From positions 1-60,621 of the forward strand of contig NZ_WXZL01000022.1 of the NCBI RefSeq assembly GCF_009982895.1: 60,621 nucleotides of DNA, in the 5' to 3' direction. Under the pieces are notes generated by a model. The model saw only the letters and a list, made by a program, of their open reading frames with translations, was not told where the DNA came from and did no database searches. Shown piece after piece: positions 1 to 8,692 of this stretch. The position numbers and the translations under genes are program-made. Origin of the DNA: Deinococcus alpinitundrae (GTDB lineage: Bacteria > Deinococcota > Deinococci > Deinococcales > Deinococcaceae). Within the stretch, counting starts at the first letter, position 1, and each line of letters begins with the position of its first letter.

Positions 1-1
1 G

Positions 2-532
2 GCCATGGAACGCCAGCACCATGCCGCCCTGCTCGAGGCCGCAGCGCGCACCGACCCGCTCACCGGCCTGGGCAACCGCCGCGCCTTCGATGAAATGCTC
101 GATGTGGCGATCAACGCCAGCAAGCGCCACCTCTTTCCAGTCAGTGTCCTGACGCTCGACCTCGACGGTCTGAAGAAAGTGAATGATGAGGGCGGCCACG
201 CTGTGGGTGACCGGTACCTGAAAAGCTTCGCACATACGCTGCGGGCGACGTTGCGGCGTGAGGACAGCTTGTTCCGGGTCGGGGGTGATGAGTTTATGGC
301 GATTCTGCCGCACACCGGCCCCCAGGGGTTTGAGGGCGTGCTGTTGCGAGTCCGGGAGGCAATAGCTGAGGTCCGCGTCAGCGGCTTCGACCGGGCGGAC
401 GTGAGCGCTGGTATCGCGGCGTACCTGGTCGAGGCCGGCACCCTAGATGAACTCATGCGGTTGAGTGATGAACGGATGTACCAAGACAAACGCCAGCACC
501 ACCGTGAGCAAGCTGAGCGGGCAGCGCTCTAG
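2..532 (+). CDS. Diguanylate cyclase, C-terminal GGDEF part (5' end outside window)
   Basis: Makes cyclic di-GMP from two GTP. The reading frame is open to the window edge, so the ATG at 5 is probably internal and the N-terminal sensor part lies outside. Visible are DPLTGLGNRRAF, the catalytic RVGGDEF motif, and an RxxD inhibitory site (RRED) exactly five residues before GGDEF, so both activity and product inhibition are expected. The sequence resembles the C-terminus of the GAF-GGDEF protein at 25783-27366, including the tail RLSDERMYQDK. It may therefore be the far half of a second copy of that gene. Confidence 0.85.
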   Translation, partial: AMERQHHAALLEAAARTDPLTGLGNRRAFDEMLDVAINASKRHLFPVSVLTLDLDGLKKVNDEGGHAVGDRYLKSFAHTLRATLRREDSLFRVGGDEFMAILPHTGPQGFEGVLLRVREAIAEVRVSGFDRADVSAGIAAYLVEAGTLDELMRLSDERMYQDKRQHHREQAERAAL

Positions 533-697
533 AAACAAGCTGGGCCAGAGCGAAAACTCGGGCTGACCTCGTAAAGTCCCTTTTGATAAGGTGGGTTGGC
601 AGTTCAAAGCCAACGCTGGCCTTCGTATCAAGGTCACAGCGCTGGGTAATTCGGATGAGCCTCACCGTAACGCTGAAAAGCGAATACAGTTGGCTGT

Positions 698-2821
698 TCA
701 GGCTTCTTCACTCACGGAATCTGCGGCGGCGGCCATGACCTGATTGCGTCCTTCTTTCTTCGCGCGGTATAGGGCCTGATCTGCGGCTTGAATAAGATCT
801 TCAGGTTTCGAGCGCTGCTCGGACAACGTCGCTACACCCACGGAGATCGTGACGGTGCCCAGAGGTTGATGCTGGAACGAGAGCGCCAATCCTTCCACGG
901 CCTGCCGAAGGTGTTCTGCACGCATCATGGCCTGCGCTTCATCGGCACCGAGTAAGGCAATCAGAAACTCTTCCCCGCCATACCGGCAAACGACATCTTC
1001 CTCCCTGAAGACACGCTGCATGAGCCCAGCAAGTTCCTTCAACACCACATCGCCCGCGTCATGACCGAAGGAATCATTGAATTTCTTGAAATGATCGATA
1101 TCGAGAACAAGAATGCTGATCGACACTTCCCCCCGGATGGCACGGCGAACTTCCCGTTCCAGGGTTTCTTCCAGGTAACGCCGGTTGTGCAGTCCGGTCA
1201 GCGGGTCACGAATGGATTGCAGCCGCAGCGATTCGCGAAGCCGCAGGTTGGCCAGAGCGAGCGCCACATGCCGGGCCATGCTCTGGACGGCGCCGTTCAG
1301 GTCGTGTAGGGCCAGGGGATCCTGATTCTCCGTCTGAAGGCGAAAGACACCAACGGTCTCGCCCTGAGCCACCAATGGAACGCACAAGTACGCCGCTGGC
1401 ACTTCCCGGCCCAGTGGCACACACGGAATACTGACGCGGTCTCCATCCTGCTCATGGGAATGAGGATGTCCTCGGCGCAGCGCCCAGCATTCCGATGGCG
1501 CAAACACTTGACCCGCATTTGAAGACGGCCCATCACTCCAGTGCACGAAAGTCTCGATCAGGTTGCGTGATGAATTGATCGTTGCGATCGACCCCCGGGT
1601 CCCCGGAAAGAGTTTGGCCGCCGCTCGCAGGAGAATGGTTCGCGCCTCATCGAGGGTCAGGCAGGCTTGGAGCAGGTCGGCCACGTCACTCGTAGTCTGG
1701 ATCTCCTGATTTCGCCGCTGCAGCATCTGAGACTGTGTGCCGAGTTCTGCATTGCGCACTTCGAGCGTATGCACCGCCTCCTGAACACGCTCATTCAACT
1801 GTGTGTTGGCTTCGATCAGGTCGGCGTTCACCCGCAGCAGGTCTGCGTCCAACGCCTGGTTCTCGAGCCGGCCGATTCTGTCTCGGCTATGCACGAAGTA
1901 GCCCATAGCGAACAGAGCCAGAATCGCCACGGCCGCATCGACCACCCCTGTATTCGGTGCCAGCATCAGGGGGACCAGTGCGGCATACGCTCCGAATTTC
2001 AGGAACAGGATAAGGTTCGACGACGTTTCCTCAAGGGTTGTATGCGGACTGGCGCGAACCGACGCAAACGACTTCGCCGTGAGGGCAGCGAACGTGAAAA
2101 GAATCAGGCCGACCGCCCAGGTCAGGTCCAGAGGAGAGCCAGCGGTATAGGTGCCTCGGGCCACCTGAACGGTGTAGATGATATTGCCCAGGGTGAAGAT
2201 CAGCACGCCGGCGAGAATCAGCCCAAGCATGGAACGCCGCTCGCGCTGCCACTCATGCTGAAGAATGAACACGACACCGCCCAGCATGACCAGGTCGCCC
2301 AAAGGGTAGAGGACGGCCGCAACGGCTGCCAGGACGCTGTCGGCTGTCTGCACAGTGTGACGCAGCAGCACGGCCCATTCAATCAGCCCTACGGCAAACA
2401 ACATAATCAGGGTGTTCGTGACCACTTTGGCCCGTGCGAGGCCGTCCAGGCGCGTGCCGGTGAGTTGCACCAAGGCGGCGAACATGGCCCATGGAAACAG
2501 CAGGAACAGCGCGTCCGCGATCGTCGGAAACGGAATTCTCTGGTACACCACCGTGTGGTAGCCCCACAGCATCAAGCCGGCAGTGTACATGCCGGTGGCG
2601 ACCGCAAGGGTCAACCAGCCACGACTGGTTCGGGCATCTTGCTCCTGTTGTGATCGCCAGAACACAACCAAAGTGGTGACCAGGCTCGGAAGGATCAGGG
2701 GCACGCCCCCGATCTGTGCCGTGACCTGGACGCCGCCCCAGTGCTCAAGCGTCCATAGGGCATACACCACCAGGTAAGCGATCAGCAGAAGGGGCCAGCG
2801 TGCCAGCGCGCTTGAAGACAT
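698..2821 (-). CDS. Membrane-anchored GAF-GGDEF diguanylate cyclase
   Basis: A 707-residue sensor cyclase. Residues 1 to about 275 form roughly eight hydrophobic membrane segments without similarity I can name. A coiled coil follows (about 320-375), then a GAF-like domain (about 380-520) and a GGDEF domain (about 530-700). The active-site motif is RYGGEEF, near residue 614, with an RxxD inhibitory site (REED) five residues before it. The gene diverges from the truncated GAF gene at 3167. It probably links a membrane or small-ligand signal to cyclic di-GMP synthesis; the ligand is unknown. Confidence 0.9.
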   Translation of the reverse strand: MSSSALARWPLLLIAYLVVYALWTLEHWGGVQVTAQIGGVPLILPSLVTTLVVFWRSQQEQDARTSRGWLTLAVATGMYTAGLMLWGYHTVVYQRIPFPTIADALFLLFPWAMFAALVQLTGTRLDGLARAKVVTNTLIMLFAVGLIEWAVLLRHTVQTADSVLAAVAAVLYPLGDLVMLGGVVFILQHEWQRERRSMLGLILAGVLIFTLGNIIYTVQVARGTYTAGSPLDLTWAVGLILFTFAALTAKSFASVRASPHTTLEETSSNLILFLKFGAYAALVPLMLAPNTGVVDAAVAILALFAMGYFVHSRDRIGRLENQALDADLLRVNADLIEANTQLNERVQEAVHTLEVRNAELGTQSQMLQRRNQEIQTTSDVADLLQACLTLDEARTILLRAAAKLFPGTRGSIATINSSRNLIETFVHWSDGPSSNAGQVFAPSECWALRRGHPHSHEQDGDRVSIPCVPLGREVPAAYLCVPLVAQGETVGVFRLQTENQDPLALHDLNGAVQSMARHVALALANLRLRESLRLQSIRDPLTGLHNRRYLEETLEREVRRAIRGEVSISILVLDIDHFKKFNDSFGHDAGDVVLKELAGLMQRVFREEDVVCRYGGEEFLIALLGADEAQAMMRAEHLRQAVEGLALSFQHQPLGTVTISVGVATLSEQRSKPEDLIQAADQALYRAKKEGRNQVMAAAADSVSEEA

Positions 2822-3166
2822 GTTCTTCTCACTGTACTGCGTTGTCGCAATTTACTGCGGATCGTCTGAGGGCTTATGGAGGCTGAGAAGCCCAAAAGCG
2901 GCGCCCAGATGGTCGGTCACTGTGCCGCCTCTCCCCAGGATGTTCGTCCTACCCAAGGCTGTCTAAGGGCATTCACTTCCTTTGCGTTGCCCAGCCCAAA
3001 GGCGCAGGGGTACGACTCGCCTTCTGAGTCACAAAATCCCTTTTGCTAAGACAGGTTTTATCAAAAACGGTTTTCCTGTTTTCAGTCCTATCGGGTTAAG
3101 CAGACCACAGCCCGATCTCAAGGGTCGGACAACAGGAGGCAGAGGCCCTAGCCGGTACCTTGAAGA
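2822..3166. other. Intergenic region between divergent signalling genes
   Basis: No gene is evident in these 345 bases, which must hold the promoters of both flanking genes. The segment CCCTTTTGCTAAG near 3040 resembles CCCTTTTGATAAG near 579, downstream of the first cyclase fragment. That may be a short repeat or chance. Confidence 0.5.
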
Positions 3167-4225
3167 ATGATTTCACCGCCGGGTGGCACCGATTCAGAGT
3201 CTCTCTCTACGCTCACTGATTACATCCAAGAAATTACCGAAGCGCTCGCCGCAACCAGCACGCAGCGGGGCGTCCTCGAGATCGTCCTGACCCCCGCCGT
3301 AGAGGCCCTCGGTGCTGTCGCTGGCATCGTCCTGTTGGTGGATCAGAACGATCAGCAAATGAAGATCGCTGGGAGCCAGGGCTACGAAGACATCACCCGC
3401 ACCATCTGGCAGGAAGGTTCACTCAGCGACAATCAGTTGATCACCGACATCCTGCGGATGCGTCAGGCCCTGTACTTCGAGCACGCTGGCGCCCTCAAGG
3501 CGGCCTATCCAGAGATCGAGAGCCGCACGGGGGGCGTCACGGCCGCCGCCAACGCGGTTCTACCGATGTTCCTGGATGAGCAGCCTCTCGGTGTCATCGT
3601 GCTGGACTTCAGCCAGCCACACGAATTTACCCCCGCTGAACAGCGTTTCCTGACCATTCTGTCGAACCAATGTGCCGTGGCCCTCGGTCGGGCACAAGCC
3701 ACCCGGACGTTGGAGGCCCGTGTCGAAGAGCGGATCCGGCAACTCGAGGAACGCACGCTGCAACTGCAACAGCGCACCCAACAACTGGAAGAGGAGCAGG
3801 CCGCACTCGAGATCTTCGTGGCCTTCACTGAGGCTGTTGGGAGCCAGACCAACGTTGATGCCCTGGTTCGCCAAGCCATTGCCCTGCTCGAGGAAACCTG
3901 TGATGTGGAGGTGGCCTACGTTGAACGCGAAGGGGAGTTGTTCAAAGCCACCATCTGGAACCCTTCGGCAGACCCCACCCTCCTCAAGCTGTTGCAGGGC
4001 GGCTTCACTCTGCAACTCTCTGGGATCGCCAAGGTGCTTCAGCAGAACACCGCCACCTTCATCGACTCCTGGAAGAATACGCCGCTGCTCTTCGATGAGT
4101 CGGCAATCTTCCAGGCCGCGGCGGGCTACCCGTACTTTGTGGGCGAGGTGCTGGAGAGCGTGTTGATGATCGGCTCCCGCACCTCGCCCGTCTGGGCAGA
4201 GCACGAGAAGAAGATCTTTCCTTAA
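3167..4225 (+). pseudogene. Truncated GAF sensor kinase (N-terminal GAF domains only)
   Basis: The 352 residues match the start of the 769-residue histidine kinase at 23363-25672 closely: both have EITxALAA, GAVAGIVLLV, QQMKIAGSQGYED and FLTILSNQCAVALGR. It keeps GAF domain 1 (about 15-175), a coiled-coil linker rich in Gln/Glu/Arg, and most of GAF domain 2. It then stops after EHEKKIF, where the paralogue continues into further GAF and kinase domains. The next bases belong to an oppositely oriented ATPase gene, so this is a rearrangement break near 4220 rather than a natural end. It has no kinase activity and may be silent or make a bare sensor fragment. Confidence 0.8.
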
Positions 4226-4506
4226 AGCTCGGGCGATTGTTGGCAGAACCTGGTCTGGTCTGCGTCACGCACCGGAGCAAGGTCGACCCAGATGGCCCCC
4301 CGCTCAAAGGTCGGTGCCAGAAGATGGGCCAGGGCCAATGCCAGGCTCGTTTTCCCTACGCCTCCTGGCCCACGGAGGGTGAGGAGGCGGACATGCGGTC
4401 GGCTGAGAATGTCCTGAGCAAGGCGGAGTTCGAGTTCACGGCCGATCAGCGGAGGGCCTGGAGGTGGGAGGGCGCCCACTTCGCCCACGGAATGCGGGGC
4501 GTTCAT
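4222..4506 (-). pseudogene. Fragment of an NB-ARC/AAA-type signalling ATPase (N-terminus)
   Basis: The 94 codons hold a start (MNAPHS...), LIGRELEL, and a Walker A motif GPGGVGKTSLAL, typical of the ATPase domain of large LuxR/SARP-type or STAND regulators. A 5-bp tandem duplication (TGGTC TGGTC on the + strand, around 4249-4258) shifts the frame. Read in the other frame, the protein continues DADQVLPTIARAL as expected for the family. The gene is then cut at about 4222, where it meets the truncated GAF gene. It is doubly broken and certainly not functional. Confidence 0.75.
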
Positions 4507-4710
4507 GGTTCAGTATAAGGCGTTGAGCTTGTATCGTCCAAAAATGAATTGAGCAGGCTAGGTGCTGGAGTCTGTCATCAGAGTGACCTGCGGGCTCTTC
4601 GGCACAAGGCACATGGAGCCTTCAAGGTGACGGTTTGAACGAACAAATTCCCCTTACCCTAAATGGTTTGGGCTACGAACTGGGGTTCCCCCGATTCTGC
4701 ACACTTGTGG

Positions 4711-5565
4711 TTAAGCCACTAAAGCTTGCCGGTCAGTTTCCTGTGGCGTCAAGTACCCCAGAGTCGAGTGCAGCCTCTTTCGGTTGTAATACACCTCGAT
4801 GTACTCGAAGATTGCCCGCCTGGCCTGTTCACGGGTTTCGTAGACCTGGTCATCGACCAATTCCCGCTTCAAGGTCTCAAAAAAGCTTTCTGAGACAGCA
4901 TTATCCCAGCATTCCCCCTTGCGGCTCATACTGCAGATCATGCCCCGCTGAATCAGCGCGGTCTGGAACAGACCGCTGGTGGATTGACTTCCCTGGTCAC
5001 TGTGATGCATCAACCCCGCTGCTGGGTTGCGCCTGTTGACAGCCATCTGAAGTGCCTGGAGAGGCAGCTCGGCGGGCATGGTGGCCTCCATCGCCCAGCC
5101 CACGACACAGCGGGCATACAGGTCCAACGTCACCGCGAGGTAGAGCCAGCCTTCTTTCGTAGAGATGTAGGTCAGGTCCGACGACCACACCTCATTGGGC
5201 TTCTCTGGCCTGAACTCGCGTGCGAACAGATTCTCCGCAACCGGCTGCCGAGGGTCACAGACGGTTGTCTTGGTCAGGCGCCTGCGAGTCCTGCCGACCA
5301 GACCCTGAGCGCGCATCAGGCGAGAAACACGTTTCTCGCTACACGCGGTGCCCTCTCGCTGAAGGGTGGCATGAATCCGTGGAGCACCGTACCGGCCGTG
5401 GTGTTCCTGATACACCGCTTGTATTCGTGAACTCAGCGCAGCGTCCTGGACAGAGCGCAGGGAAGGCGGCCTTCTTCGCCAGGTGTGAAAGCCACTCACC
5501 GTGACATCCAGCACGCGACACATTCTCTCCAGACGAAACTCGCTGAGGTGTCGGTTGATGAACAC
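4711..5565 (-). CDS. IS3-family transposase OrfB (integrase core)
   Basis: The catalytic DDE integrase of the element. It shows HHGRYGAPRIHATL, then the triad: Asp in VWSSDLTYI, Asp in MHHSDQGSQ, and Glu in NAVSESFFETLKREL. The open frame continues upstream of the ATG at 5565 to the A6G slippery site in orfA, through RFVFINRHLSEFRLERMCRVL, which matches the usual start of such OrfB products. The native protein is therefore probably an OrfAB fusion made by -1 frameshifting rather than starting at this ATG. Confidence 0.9.
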   Translation of the reverse strand: MFINRHLSEFRLERMCRVLDVTVSGFHTWRRRPPSLRSVQDAALSSRIQAVYQEHHGRYGAPRIHATLQREGTACSEKRVSRLMRAQGLVGRTRRRLTKTTVCDPRQPVAENLFAREFRPEKPNEVWSSDLTYISTKEGWLYLAVTLDLYARCVVGWAMEATMPAELPLQALQMAVNRRNPAAGLMHHSDQGSQSTSGLFQTALIQRGMICSMSRKGECWDNAVSESFFETLKRELVDDQVYETREQARRAIFEYIEVYYNRKRLHSTLGYLTPQETDRQALVA

Positions 5566-5570
5566 GAATC

Positions 5571-5909
5571 TCAGCGACTTTGCTTGGCGAAGAAGCGGGC
5601 AAGCCCCATACGGGTGCTGTTCTGCCCAAGACAGGCCGTGGCTTTTTTCAGGATTTCCCGTTCCTCACGCAGGATTTCATTCTCTTTGCGGAGTCTGCGG
5701 ATCTCTTCTTGTTCAGGCGTCAGGTTCTGACGCCCGAGTCCAGGAAAGGCGGCGTCGCCTTGCTGGTGAGCTTCCCGGAGCCAGCGCTGCAAGGTAGAGA
5801 TTCCGATGCCCAAGTCTCGGGCGGCTTTGCTCACCGTCATTTCTGGTCGCTGGGTGAGGTGGACGGCTTCTCGCTTAAAGTCGGTCGTGAAGGTTCTGCG
5901 GCGGGTCAT
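5571..5909 (-). CDS. IS3-family transposase OrfA (helix-turn-helix)
   Basis: 112 residues: MTRRRTFTTDFKREAVHL with the helix-turn-helix SKAARDLGIGISTLQRW, then a leucine-zipper-like coiled coil (EEIRRLRKENEILREEREILKK). The Lys-Lys codons form the heptamer AAAAAAG (complement at 5642-5648), a classic -1 frameshift signal for making OrfAB. OrfA binds the element ends and normally limits transposition. Confidence 0.9.
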   Translation of the reverse strand: MTRRRTFTTDFKREAVHLTQRPEMTVSKAARDLGIGISTLQRWLREAHQQGDAAFPGLGRQNLTPEQEEIRRLRKENEILREEREILKKATACLGQNSTRMGLARFFAKQSR

Positions 5910-6147
5910 GGTCGTGCCTCCTATAATCGAGGCTTAACTTCACCTGCGCAAAATCGACTGAACTCCAAAAATCGTCCTCAGCTTGAGTGTTAGATCGCTC
6001 ATCGGAGCAACCAAGAGATGTAACAGGCAGATTTGCGGCGGTGACTGTCAAATCGCCTCAGCCCTTCAGCCGTCCGATAATCCAGCCGAGCCACCCAGTG
6101 GGCACCGGCAAAGGCTTGCTCCTGGGCAGCGCTTTCTCCTCTGAGAC

Positions 6148-6190
6148 GAGCGTGGGGGCCGTCCTGACTTGACGCCCCCACGCTCTTATC
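6148..6190 (-). terminator. Strong hairpin terminator downstream of the 50-residue ORF
   Basis: A perfect 12-bp inverted repeat, GAGCGTGGGGGC (6148-6159) against GCCCCCACGCTC (6174-6185), with a 14-base loop. It lies just after the stop of the small gene at 6230 on the minus strand. T-rich sequence occurs only on the + side (TTATCTTT), so it may work in both directions. Confidence 0.65.
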
Positions 6191-6229
6191 TTTCAGTACT
6201 CCCAGAAGACCGGCCCGGAACTGCTCAGG

Positions 6230-6382
6230 TCAGCCAGCCGCGCCGCCCGCACTGCCATTCATGTTCCCGAAGTCCGTCTCTTCTTCAGTCCCAAAGCGTG
6301 AGCTCATGCCCAGGTCCTCCTCGTTGCCGGACTGGTCCTCCAGCGCGCCGTCCAGGTCGAGTCCGTTCAGATCGTCATCCAT
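6230..6382 (-). CDS. Small acidic protein, 50 residues, unknown function
   Basis: The start is chosen at the ATG at 6382 because GAGAGGAGATTGCAG immediately upstream is a strong ribosome binding site; a longer frame from 6463 lacks one. The product begins MDDDLNGLDLDGAL and is rich in Asp/Glu/Gly with no Cys and no hydrophobic segment. It is likely a small, disordered cytosolic protein. A hairpin terminator follows. I do not recognise the family. Confidence 0.6.
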   Translation of the reverse strand: MDDDLNGLDLDGALEDQSGNEEDLGMSSRFGTEEETDFGNMNGSAGGAAG

Positions 6383-6587
6383 CTGCAATCTCCTCTCTTC
6401 GAATGTGAGGCGGTCGAACGGGTTGTGGGAACCTACTCCCTGAACATACGCAGGGACACTCACAGTTCAATCACTGAAGTGAAGGGGAGGCCTACCTCAT
6501 GAAATGAGGATAGGGCGGCTTCCGTTTGTAAAACTAAATTCACGAAGCTGATATGTCGTGCCTTTCGCCTCCAGTCATGCTGGAGAC

Positions 6588-6848
6588 ATGAAGAACTTGA
6601 CGAAAACGACGCTGGTGGTGCTGGCTTTCGCTCTTGCGCCCCTCTCTGCTTATGCTCAGGACACGACGAGCACAGACACCACGACACCGGCTGCAACAGA
6701 CACCACGACCACCAACACGACAGACAACACCAACAATAATGACAAGGGTTTCGACTATGGCTGGCTCGGCCTCCTCGGTCTGGCTGGCTTGGCTGGCCTA
6801 AACCGGAAGCAGCCTCCCGTTGTTCACGTCGACCCTCAGCGTCGTTAA
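6588..6848 (+). CDS. Exported WGxxGxxG-type small protein
   Basis: 86 residues from the ATG at 6588 (GGAG is 3-6 bases upstream). A signal peptide (MKNLTKTTLVVLAFALAPLSAYA) precedes a Thr/Asp/Asn-rich spacer that looks disordered (DTTSTDTTTPAATDTT...). A short hydrophobic segment YGWLGLLGLAGLAGLNRK follows, then a basic tail. This layout matches the WGxxGxxG-CTERM-like sorting-tail proteins, in which the glycine-rich helix and basic residues act as a membrane or sorting anchor. The first Trp-Gly pair is inverted (GWLG), so assignment to that exact family is tentative. A terminator follows. Confidence 0.7.
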   Translation: MKNLTKTTLVVLAFALAPLSAYAQDTTSTDTTTPAATDTTTTNTTDNTNNNDKGFDYGWLGLLGLAGLAGLNRKQPPVVHVDPQRR

Positions 6849-6871
6849 TTCTCAACCCCTCCGCTCACTTA

Positions 6872-6896
6872 CCCCAGCCGTTGTGCTGGGTTTTCC
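6872..6896 (+). terminator. Rho-independent terminator
   Basis: CCCAGC (6873-6878), a six-base loop, GCTGGG (6885-6890), then TTTTCC, 25 bases after the stop of the exported small protein. Confidence 0.75.
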
Positions 6897-7012
6897 TTAT
6901 TCGACAAACCAATGACCGTCAGACTGCCCAGGTGATTATCTATGACATCCCTCGTCGGAGCGACTATTGGTACTCCGTTGACTCTTAAGAAGGATGCCCT
7001 TGTAGACGGCAT

Positions 7013-8392
7013 TTAGGTGACATAGAGCGAGAGGGGCTGCCCCTGTGCTACAGACCTGAGCAACGCGAGCAACGTCTTGGGTGGCTCAGCCGTCGTGAAG
7101 GCCCGCCACGCTCGCCACATCCAGACGAAGGGTTCCAAATAACAACGGACGCGACGCAGAGTGGCACTCCAAGGCGGCGGCTGTTCAGCCGCCGCTGAGG
7201 ACGGTTCATCGTCGTGCGCCTCTGTCGTGGGAGCGTCATCTGTCGGCTGTGCCGCCGCCCAATACAAGAAACAGAACGCGACGCAGACGAGGTTCCAGTG
7301 GCGTCGGAGGGCTAAGTCTGAGCGTGCCTGACAGTGTGTCCAGCCTAAATGCTGCTTGACCTCGCGGTAGGCCTGTTCAATTCGAGGCCGCCGGGCGTAC
7401 AGCAAGGCGATTTCCAACAGCGTCGCTGGCGGCGTCCTGGCATGCCACACCATGGTGTCCTGGTCATCCGTACGGAGATTAGAAATCAGGTATTCCGTGC
7501 GCTCTTCCGGCAATTCCACCGGATCCGGCGTGACGACAATCAGCCGAAAGGTCTGCAGCGGCCCGAAGGGACCGCCCTGAAGTTCGGCGACCCATTTAAT
7601 CTCTTGATGTCCATCGGCATACGTGCGCAAGAGAGGCTGCCACGCCGCTGGCGCTGCACGCAGCGCCAGTTCCTCCACACTCCCCGGCTGGTCTTCGGTA
7701 TGCCACCAGGTATGCGACGCTGGCAGCGCCAAGACGAAGGGAATGTGTTGACGGATCAGGTGGGTCTGGAAGACCTCGTTGCGCCCGTACAAGCTATCCG
7801 CGACCACTGCCCGATACGGCCAATCGGACCGGACAGCATCAATCAGGTCAATGGCAAGTTGGGGCTTCGTTTTGAACGCGGGATCATTGGTCTTGCGTTC
7901 AAAATGGTGGGCCGGTGTGTATGGCACGAATTTGAGAGGAACATATGCTTTGGGTGTGTCGTACAGCACATGGACGGTGACGATGCCCGAGTCGACCTTG
8001 CCTAAACTTCCCAAGTACTGTCGACCCACATGCGCGGTGTGTGTGCCGTACTTCCGGTCGCCTGTCTCGTCAATCACAAGCACCGCCCCGTGTGACGGGG
8101 CAGTGCTTGTCAGCGTTCGCAGCACGGCCAGCCGCATGTCATTCAAGTCCTCCGGATCCCAAGTGCTTTCAGACAAGAACCACTGAACACGCTGTGCGTC
8201 TTTATGTCGGCTGCCCGGTTTGCCCGGTTCGGTATTCGCCAGCCCAGTCGCCGTTTTGTGACGCTCCACTCCTAAAAGAAGACCTTGGAGATACGTTCGA
8301 AACGTGGCTCGCTGCGTGGGACGCGTGAATGCTAGGTCGAACAGCTGGCAATACTGCTCCAGTGGGTCAGGAATGAGCGGTTGGGTGTCCAT
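7013..8392 (-). CDS. IS701-family transposase
   Basis: 459 residues of the DDE_5/SRSO17-like type. Diagnostic segments are VLVIDETGDRKYGTHTAHV and RQYLGSLGKVDSG, followed by VVADSLYG and, late in the protein, RRPRIEQAYREVKQHLG carrying the catalytic Glu. The stop lies 45 bp from the left IS end and the start 40 bp from the inner right end (8432), consistent with an intact autonomous copy. No internal stop or frameshift is present. Confidence 0.92.
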   Translation of the reverse strand: MDTQPLIPDPLEQYCQLFDLAFTRPTQRATFRTYLQGLLLGVERHKTATGLANTEPGKPGSRHKDAQRVQWFLSESTWDPEDLNDMRLAVLRTLTSTAPSHGAVLVIDETGDRKYGTHTAHVGRQYLGSLGKVDSGIVTVHVLYDTPKAYVPLKFVPYTPAHHFERKTNDPAFKTKPQLAIDLIDAVRSDWPYRAVVADSLYGRNEVFQTHLIRQHIPFVLALPASHTWWHTEDQPGSVEELALRAAPAAWQPLLRTYADGHQEIKWVAELQGGPFGPLQTFRLIVVTPDPVELPEERTEYLISNLRTDDQDTMVWHARTPPATLLEIALLYARRPRIEQAYREVKQHLGWTHCQARSDLALRRHWNLVCVAFCFLYWAAAQPTDDAPTTEAHDDEPSSAAAEQPPPWSATLRRVRCYLEPFVWMWRAWRAFTTAEPPKTLLALLRSVAQGQPLSLYVT

Positions 8393-8415
8393 TCCCTAGC
8401 GTGCCCCCATTCCAT

Positions 8416-8449
8416 GAGTCAACGGAGTACCATGGTACTCCGTTGACTC
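8416..8449. repeat. Perfect 34-bp palindrome of two abutting IS701 ends
   Basis: GAGTCAACGGAGTACCA followed directly by its exact complement, with no spacer, centred between 8432 and 8433. Each half equals the outer end of the IS701 element. It marks the joint between the IS and the 115-bp unit. Confidence 0.9.
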
Positions 8450-8547
8450 TGCAACGAAACACCGTCTGGCACAGTGAGGGCAAGGATCGCGAAAAGGAGC
8501 TGTAAATACGTGCAGGACGCGTTTTCCCAGAAGTCAACGGAGTACCA
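8433..8547. mobile_element. 115-bp MITE-like unit with IS701 ends
   Basis: Bounded by TGGTACTCCGTTGACTC and its complement, it holds no coding sequence. Its internal bases do not match the neighbouring IS next to the ends, so it is not a simple duplication of the IS right end. It looks like a miniature derivative that the adjacent transposase could mobilise. Confidence 0.6.
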
Positions 8548-8692
8548 CTATTGATCTCGACCAAAGTTAGCAACGCTTTTCGGCTTTCACGCGTGGGTAT
8601 AGAAGTAAAATCTTGCTCTGGGACAGCCCCTTTCTCGTCACGCCGTTGCAGACTTATGCAGAGATCAATAAGAGGTGTAACAACATCAGCCC

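Larger units (their letters stand above)
4681..5967 (-). mobile_element. IS3-family insertion sequence, 1287 bp
   Basis: Terminal inverted repeats start TGGGGTTC at 4681 and, on the other strand, TGGAGTTC at 5967. They align over about 37 bases, both ending GTTAAGCC. Inside are orfA and orfB in the usual IS3 arrangement. I see no target duplication: the flanks are ...GAAC and AAAA.... The ends may therefore have been separated from their original partners by recombination. Confidence 0.88.
6968..8547 (-). mobile_element. IS701-family element plus attached 115-bp miniature element
   Basis: Outer ends TGGTACTCCGTTGACT (6968) and its complement ending at 8547 are flanked on both sides by CTAT (6964-6967 and 8548-8551), a 4-bp target duplication of the size expected for IS701. 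A third and fourth copy of the end sequence meet head to head at 8416-8449. The autonomous IS would thus be 6968-8432 (1465 bp), with 8433-8547 as an added unit. Because only the outermost pair has the target duplication, the whole 1580 bp appears to have inserted together. Confidence 0.85.

Noticed and set aside
1667..2653. 328-codon + strand ORF opposite the membrane cyclase
   Set aside because: It is Arg/Gln/His-rich antisense to a well-supported gene. Such long shadows are usual at this GC content.
5999..6181. Minus ORF ending RLDYRTAEGLRRFDSHRR, possible transposase remnant
   Set aside because: Too short and without a match I can name; the strong hairpin at 6148 crosses it.
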